Assembly (NCBI GenBank): GCA_947044365.1
Contig: OX345645.1
Coordinates: 4,101,741-4,165,740, forward strand
Reading direction: 5' to 3'
DNA length: 64,000 nucleotides
Source of the DNA: Petrosia ficiformis
Lineage: Eukaryota > Porifera > Demospongiae > Haplosclerida > Petrosiidae
Of this stretch, positions 34,554 through 64,000 are shown in pieces. How positions within the stretch are numbered: the stretch's first letter is position 1; every line of letters begins with the position of its first letter. The position numbers and the translations under genes are program-made. Below the pieces are notes generated by a model. That model was not told the origin of the DNA, did not search any database, and saw only the letters and a list, made by a program, of their open reading frames with translations.

Positions 34554-36410
34554 TCACATTTTTGAAAGATTTGGTAGTTCCGGAGAAGTGTATCGTCTAA
34601 CTCCACGATTAATAGTAGGTCTAAATATTGAGCTTGGAATGCTAGAAATAGGATATTTACCAGTAGTATGGAATCCCAGATGTTTCTTCTTTGTTTTTGA
34701 AGCTGAAGAATTTGATGTGGTAGCTCTACGTGCTGTATCTGTTTTCATTGTAGTGGGCGTTGACTTTCTTCTAGTAATTGATGGAGCTGACTCCTTTTTA
34801 GTTTCTACAAGTAGCTTGTGTGCTTCAAGTAACCTAACAATATGCATATGCCCATATCTGGATGCTTCGGTAAATGCAGTTTCTTTGGTCTCTTCTCTTT
34901 CAATACTGGTTAAGGCTCCGGCCCTTAGCAACAGCTTAGCCATTTCAGCATTGCCATGAGTGGCTGCATACATCAGTGGTGTCCAGCCATTTTCTGTCTG
35001 GACATTTGGATTAGCATTAATCCAGACAAGTAATGAAACCACTTCCAAGTGGTTTCTTTGAGCTGCAATTGTGAGGGCTGTATGTCGGAAAGACCCTCTA
35101 CGATGTGGATTGGCATTATATGCGAGCAACAGTTTCACAATTTCTGCATGACCAACTGTTGCAGCTGCCATCAATGCTGTATTTCCATTTTCATTGACAT
35201 GGTTAACATCAGCATTAGCTTTCAGAAGTAATCCAACAGCTCCTTCTTCACCGTTCTTACAAGCAAGCATTAGGGGAGTGATTCCATTACGACCTGTACA
35301 GTTAGGATTAGCCCCAAGGGGAAGTAAAATCTCCATTTTAGTAGTCTCGCCTGATATTGAAGCTTGAAATAATGCATTAGCTAGTTCGTTTTGTGATATA
35401 GCAGTTTTCAATGGATCTTTCTCTAAAATCGCTGTTTCTCCAATTGTTAAGCGTATGATTCCAACCTGCATCATGAACTTCACTTGATGTTTTGAGAGTG
35501 AGACAAGTAATGGAAGTACTGACTCTGGAACTAACCATCTGACACAAATGCAACCTTCTTGAATTATCATGTGAGTGAGATTCTTGCTTTCGTTCAAGAA
35601 GAACACTTTTGTTAAATTTTGCAGATTTTGAAGGCTCATATTCAACCAGCAACTAGATAGTTTCAACACTACTGGTTGTACTCCTTCATAATCGTGTTTT
35701 CCATCTGGATGAAATTCAAGGAAATCTTTTAGCTTGGCTGACTTCGAAAAAACATCCAATTCTTCATAAAATGCTTTGATTTTTGCTTGAATGTTGCTGT
35801 CTGGTAGAAATACTTCTATGATCTTGTCTAGAAGAGAATGACTGAGGTAGCAAAAATGATTACGAATGCTATAGAAAAGCTGATCTACAGTTGAAGTTTT
35901 CTTTGGTATACGAGATACACCCAACTGTTGAATGACATAATGTCTCAGCTTTGACAGGGAAATTGACTGAAGGTTCTTTTTGACTTCTGTTACTAATTCA
36001 AGAAAAGTAGACTCCAGTTGTGAACATTGCCTAAGTACATTTGCACTTCTTTCTAGTGTTTCAGTGGAAGGAGTGTTGTATAGGTCTCCTGTCAACTCTG
36101 GTAGCTGGGAGTGAGGCAAGTAAACGTGTCTGATTCTTTTAGCTATATCTTTTGTTCCTAGTCGTTCTAGAGCATCAGCTATATTATCCCATTTTATTTT
36201 CTTTTCAGTTTCTAACCACGATGCCATCATTTCTCTTTTGCATCTCTCAGCACCCACTTGAGAGTACAGAAAATTGATCCTGTCTAGTAATCGTTTGCTC
36301 ATTTTCAACTGTACTCCCAGTTCATACCAGTTTGAGATTGGTCTTAGCTCTGTGAGCATGAGAGGTAACGTTGGAGAAGGAGGATGATCGCTCCCCATTG
36401 CCATTTTCAT
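34554..36410 (-). CDS. Death-domain and ankyrin-repeat protein, single exon, 618 aa
   Basis: The start is taken at ATG 36410 (MKMAMGSD); the open frame extends 18 codons upstream without another ATG. Residues about 18-98 form a Death-type domain (LRPISNWYELGVQLKMSKRL ... ASWLETEKKIKWDNIADALE), a helical protein-interaction module. A middle region, about 120-325, is helical; I recognise it only loosely from sponge and cnidarian proteins of NLR type. About 343-532 are six ankyrin repeats (NGITPLMLACKNGEEGAVGL, GNTALMAAATVGHAEIVKLL, GWTPLMYAATHGNAEMAKLL). The C-terminal 85 residues are basic and Ser/Thr-rich. There is no NACHT ATPase or membrane segment. The architecture fits an intracellular adaptor in innate-immune or cell-death signalling; the pathway is an inference. 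It converges with CMTR2. Confidence 0.85.
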   Translation of the reverse strand: MKMAMGSDHPPSPTLPLMLTELRPISNWYELGVQLKMSKRLLDRINFLYSQVGAERCKREMMASWLETEKKIKWDNIADALERLGTKDIAKRIRHVYLPHSQLPELTGDLYNTPSTETLERSANVLRQCSQLESTFLELVTEVKKNLQSISLSKLRHYVIQQLGVSRIPKKTSTVDQLFYSIRNHFCYLSHSLLDKIIEVFLPDSNIQAKIKAFYEELDVFSKSAKLKDFLEFHPDGKHDYEGVQPVVLKLSSCWLNMSLQNLQNLTKVFFLNESKNLTHMIIQEGCICVRWLVPESVLPLLVSLSKHQVKFMMQVGIIRLTIGETAILEKDPLKTAISQNELANALFQASISGETTKMEILLPLGANPNCTGRNGITPLMLACKNGEEGAVGLLLKANADVNHVNENGNTALMAAATVGHAEIVKLLLAYNANPHRRGSFRHTALTIAAQRNHLEVVSLLVWINANPNVQTENGWTPLMYAATHGNAEMAKLLLRAGALTSIEREETKETAFTEASRYGHMHIVRLLEAHKLLVETKKESAPSITRRKSTPTTMKTDTARRATTSNSSASKTKKKHLGFHTTGKYPISSIPSSIFRPTINRGVRRYTSPELPNLSKM

Positions 36411-36560
36411 ATATCTTGATAACAGCACCCCCTGCAAAGAGCCCCACCCTGCAAAGAACACCACACGCCCACACAGTCACGAATCCTTATTGCGCAAGTG
36501 AATATATAACAGAGGATAAATGATTTCAAATGAGAGATAACATAAGTTTTAGTTTTTGAA

Positions 36561-38915
36561 TCAAATCTTGGCAGCTCTTGATCTTGTCACAACACCTGTC
36601 ACCAGCTGCAGGAATAAATGATTACAGAAATATTAATTATATTGATTATGTACTTTCCTTTTCAATACTTGAGAACATGTCATACAAAAAGATCATAATT
36701 ATAATGATTGTGTGCTTACCTGTTCAGTAAACTTGATTCTTTTACGTCTCAATGGTTTGTCTGTTAAATTTGTTTTCATGGTAGTAGTATCTGCAGTGAC
36801 AGTTGCAGATTTAGATTCGTGTTTGTTAATCTTTCTAGGAGGTCCTACATCATGAGTGCTTTTCTTTCTTTTGGTAGCTATATTTCTTATAGATGATTCA
36901 GATGCTGTCTTTTGTTTGGTTTTTGGTATAACTTCTTTGGTGAGAATGAGTTTCACTTCCTTTGTTTCTTCAGTTGACTGCCGTTTATCTGTAACTCTCT
37001 TTCTACCTCTGGACTTTTCAACTGAAAAAATGGAATCAGCACCATTATGAGATTTTTTTTGCAAAATAGATACATACACTATGATGACTATTCTATAGAT
37101 AAAAGTATTCCTATCAAATTACTTTTCACACATAAAAAATACAAATTCAAGCCAGCTGTCATTACTATAAAATCACAGATCTTTGCTATTAGTGTCTGCA
37201 TGTTCATTTAGTTGCTTACCTTTAGGTGTTAAAGGACCAGGTTTGCCCTAAAAGAAACAGATATATGATATAAATGGAGAGCAAGTCAGTAATCTACCTG
37301 AAACCAAATAGTTCTGCCATTATGATCGACAAGGTTATTCATTACAGGGTTCTCATAACATTGTAACCAGCTTAAGAACATACGATAATGCTCCTCCATC
37401 ACTACACAATCTGATGTTTTTTTTAGACCTGTGATTTGGTATGTGAGATTGAATAAATACTACTACACAAACAGGAGTGGACGAATATTAAAAGTATAAT
37501 TATACCTTTTTTAAGGTTTATTACTTCCAAGGGTACCTCATAGCACAGTCTTAGTATGTCTTCCCCTGGCATTGCGTTATATGATACTTCATGTTCCTAC
37601 ACAAGTTTAACTTACACATCAACATACAAAATATGTCCTAACTCTCTACTAGGCATTGGTATAAATGTGTGCATACATGAACACTATTTCACAAAACTGG
37701 ACAGTATGCAGTAAATGGTAGCCACTGTAAATTATAATACTTCATAACTTTATAAATCCTGGAATACATTTTACAATCAATGTGACAGGTGTATGTGTGT
37801 ATGTGCATAATTTGTAAGTCAGTTGGTGTTACTAACTTACTATGAATTAATCACATAGTTCAGATATTGGTCCCTATAAAGATTTAATACTACCTAAACT
37901 ATTTTAATGCTAGCTTTTTGGCTAGTATTAACATGCAATTTTAGGGCACTACAATACAGTTATCTATACGTTGTAGTTTAAAAATGAGTCAATACCTCTA
38001 AATGTTCCTGTTTTATGGCTGATGTTCTTAACACATCACGTGCCTTTGTGAACGGAGGAATTTTAGCCCTGCAAAAGAACAAATATGATTTGTGACACTT
38101 TCTTCAAGAAAGTAATCTGACCATACTTGCAAAAATGTGATGTATATAATATTTAATTATATTATATCAGGAGCTTATGAGTGCTGCTTCGCGCCGCTCA
38201 TATTAAGCTCCTGATTATATATATATATATACATTAAACACATGAGGTTCAGTTGTTTTGCACAGGAAACCAAATTTTATTGGCTTGGTTTGTGAATAGG
38301 GATGAAACATTTGATTTAAATTCATCTCAAAACAACTTAATTTTAAAACATGGTGTCACATTAATTAATTTACCTGAATAATATTTCTGATCTAAGATAA
38401 TTCCCTATTCCATTGAAGTACTTCTGATTCAACATCACTTCACATATTGGCTTGTTGAAAACTGAACACTCTAAATCTGTCGTGATAGTTTGACAAAACA
38501 GGTCATATTCTATCAATGGGTCAGGTCCTCGGCCCACACCCCACCCATCTGCTTCCCGCCAGGAACCAAATCGTCTTGTATCAACAAAACTAAGTGCATT
38601 TTGTGGATCTTCTGTAGTATAGAACACAAGATGAGAGTGCTTAAATAACTCATTTCCAGGTGTAAACCGGAAACGACCAGACATACCAAACCGGAACAAC
38701 AGCCTTAACCGGTTTGTTGGGTTCTCTGAACAAGTTAAAATAAGAGCAATCTCTTTCCCCCTTACCTCAGAGTGGATGGTATATTTTGGGCTTATGAAAT
38801 TTACCTCAGGATTCTTTGTGACTGATGATCTCTGAGGTTTCCCAGTAAATATCTTGTCATGGCATACCTGATTAACAAACAAGCTGTTTATCCGAACTTC
38901 TGGTCCTTCTGGCAT
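36561..38915 (-). CDS. NEIL1: Endonuclease VIII-like 1 DNA glycosylase/AP lyase
   Basis: NEIL1 removes oxidised bases from DNA and cuts the abasic site by beta,delta-elimination, starting base-excision repair in the nucleus. Seven exons: 38374-38915, 37996-38068, 37506-37596, 37298-37410, 37220-37247, 36720-37021, 36561-36605; all GT-AG and in phase, 1194 nt, 397 aa (vertebrate NEIL1 is about 390). After Met removal Pro2 is the nucleophile and Glu3 the catalytic acid (MPEGPEV); the conserved lyase Lys is at 54 (VRGKE), as in human NEIL1. FRFGMSGRF and FVDTRRFGSW are hallmark stretches of the N-terminal domain. The helix-two-turn-helix includes LNQKYFNGIGNYLRSEILFR. The zincless finger is NGRTIWFQGKPGPLTPK near residues 266-282. 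The tail is long and basic (KRKKSTHDV, RRKRIKF), typical for binding partners and nuclear localisation. The exon 3 end was extended to 37506 because VPLEVINL matches the family and restores phase. Confidence 0.95.
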
Positions 38916-38930
38916 GTCTAGCTAGTTACA

Positions 38931-38952
38931 ACCACGTGGATGCCCCGCCCAC
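38931..38952. promoter_or_regulatory. E-box and GC box upstream of NEIL1
   Basis: CACGTG at 38933-38938 and CCCCGCCCAC at 38943-38952 lie 18-37 bp before the NEIL1 start codon, in a 168-bp gap after the AP3B stop. These are standard binding words for bHLH-zip and Sp/KLF factors. Function is inferred from position only. Confidence 0.4.
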
Positions 38953-39065
38953 TTTGAGTTATTAATTAAATCACACATCAAAACACACATTAAAAATATT
39001 AAAACACTCAATTTTAATCCCTAGCAGCATCAGTTTCAATATTACAAAAAAGCAATAATAAATTA

Positions 39066-39071
39066 TTTATT
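39066..39071 (-). terminator. Polyadenylation signal of AP3B
   Basis: AATAAA on the minus strand, 12 bp after the AP3B stop codon. It lies close to the stop, so the 3' untranslated region would be very short. Confidence 0.5.
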
Positions 39072-39083
39072 ATTATAATAATA

Positions 39084-63089
<24,006 letters not shown>

Positions 63090-63149
63090 CTTAATCACTT
63101 ACACACAGTTCTCTGCAGTTAGTTTTCTGCAATAACCCCAATCATGTGA

Positions 63150-63180
63150 AGATCACGTGACAGCTATTGCCCACGTGGTT
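63150..63180. promoter_or_regulatory. Paired E-boxes upstream of AP3B
   Basis: TCACGTGAC at 63153-63161 and CCACGTGG at 63171-63178, 64-90 bp before the AP3B start codon. TCACGTGAC is the core of the CLEAR element bound by TFEB/MITF-family factors at vertebrate lysosomal genes. Its use here is an inference. Confidence 0.45.
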
Positions 63181-63792
63181 ATACAACAGTGGCTATAGCT
63201 AATACAGAGAATCTTGCAAAGTGATTTCATCAAGTTCATTTGCATCACTGAACCAAGTTGTTCAAGTTGGTTAGGTACATTTATATGAAAATACAGTGTG
63301 ATATTTGAATATGAAGTGTATGTACATTCCTTGTTAGAAGTAAGTCCAGTCTCGTGTCAATGAATGCTTCAGTATATGGCATTGTAATTTCCATACTTGT
63401 GTGCAATATAATTATTAATGTTATTATATTGGTAGTATTTCATACAGCCAGTTTGAAGTTTGATTGTGTTTATGTAATCTTGCAAACACTGCTTTCTAGC
63501 TATATTGTGTTTATGTAATGATTAGAAAAGAGCTTTCTATATAATTAGGAAGCTACAGTGGATATAGGGAACAGGTCATAGTCTAGGAGACTATATCTAT
63601 GTCTGCATTGGATTTAGATTAGCATGGGCATGCAGATTATACAAATTTCAGTAGTTGAAAATGATTTCATTTTAAACATGGAGGTATAATGAAGCAAAAT
63701 AGAACAAGAAATAATAAGCCAGCAGTAGTCAACTACTAAGCCAGCAGTAATGAGAAATCAAATTAGCAGCAAAAAATAAAAATGTTTCAGAT

Positions 63793-64000
63793 TCAACCCA
63801 AGTTGTAATATCCTGGTTGGTAGGCTTGATGAGGTGCTCTCATTGGAGCATACGAAGGAGATCCATGTCCAGGAGAGTAGGCAGGTTTCTGAGGAGAGAA
63901 TGTTGACGGTTCACCGGGGAATGATGGGCGCGTACTGGGATATGATGGGAAGTTCGATGATGGACCTCTACCATAAATGCATGCGTGACCATCGTAATCA
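63793..64000 (-). CDS. C-terminal exon of an unidentified Pro/Tyr/Ser-rich protein (partial)
   Basis: An open frame enters from the window end and closes at TGA 63793-63795. It covers 68 codons: DYDGHACIYGRGPSSNFPSY, then STRPSFPGEPSTFSPQKPAYSP-type low-complexity sequence, ending HQAYQPGYYNLG. Such tails occur in RNA-binding, cytoskeletal and scaffold proteins; nothing here decides between them. Support is the continuous frame, its biased but non-repetitive composition and the sharp change to AT-rich DNA after the stop. It runs in the same direction as AP3B, upstream of it, with about 700 bp between. Confidence 0.6.
   Translation of the reverse strand, partial: DYDGHACIYGRGPSSNFPSYPSTRPSFPGEPSTFSPQKPAYSPGHGSPSYAPMRAPHQAYQPGYYNLG

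Overview
This is a window of animal nuclear DNA: AT-rich, with GT-AG introns, multi-exon housekeeping genes and many small DNA transposons. The protein sequences (metazoan CMTR2, NEIL1, AP-3 beta, clan-3 P450), the small introns and short intergenic gaps, a Death-domain plus ankyrin protein of the kind expanded in sponges, and the ubiquitous ACATGTACATGTA words suggest a demosponge, most likely Amphimedon queenslandica or a close relative. The species is an inference; no search was possible.

Layout. 1-1128 (+): last two exons of a cytochrome P450. 1.3-2.4 kb: two inverted-repeat transposons with clear target duplications. 2.4-4.2 kb: a palindrome carrying two copies of a small unrecognised gene (intact on -, frameshifted on +); a third, decayed copy lies at 10.2-10.6 kb. 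4257-5538 and 11109-12390: two equal-length (1282 bp) inverted repeats around a 5.6 kb spacer; the spacer holds a decayed third copy of CMTR2 exon 6. 12391-13066: a 24-bp minisatellite. 13.06-19.2 kb: an inverted partial copy of CMTR2 with six exons that keep their splice sites. 19785-34429 (+): the full CMTR2 gene (cap-2 mRNA 2'-O-methyltransferase), modelled with 16 exons and 923 aa. 34554-36410 (-): single-exon Death/ankyrin protein. 36561-38915 (-): NEIL1 DNA glycosylase, 7 exons, 397 aa. 39084-63089 (-): AP-3 complex subunit beta, modelled with 27 exons and 1119 aa; its introns are full of transposons and microsatellites. 63793-64000 (-): the C-terminal exon of an unidentified Pro/Tyr-rich protein.

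The gene functions are unrelated (RNA capping, base-excision repair, lysosome-related vesicle traffic, possible innate signalling), so this is ordinary metazoan gene packing rather than a functional cluster. CMTR2 converges on the Death/ankyrin gene with about 125 bp between the stop codons. Death/ankyrin, NEIL1 and AP3B follow one another on the minus strand with gaps of roughly 150 and 170 bp.

All exon models were built by hand. Each uses GT-AG boundaries, keeps phase from exon to exon, and gives a coding sum divisible by three. The most unusual parts are the nested inverted duplications of 2.4-28.7 kb, the tandem array that multiplies an exon end with its 5' splice site inside AP3B, and a hAT element that still encodes a BED zinc finger.
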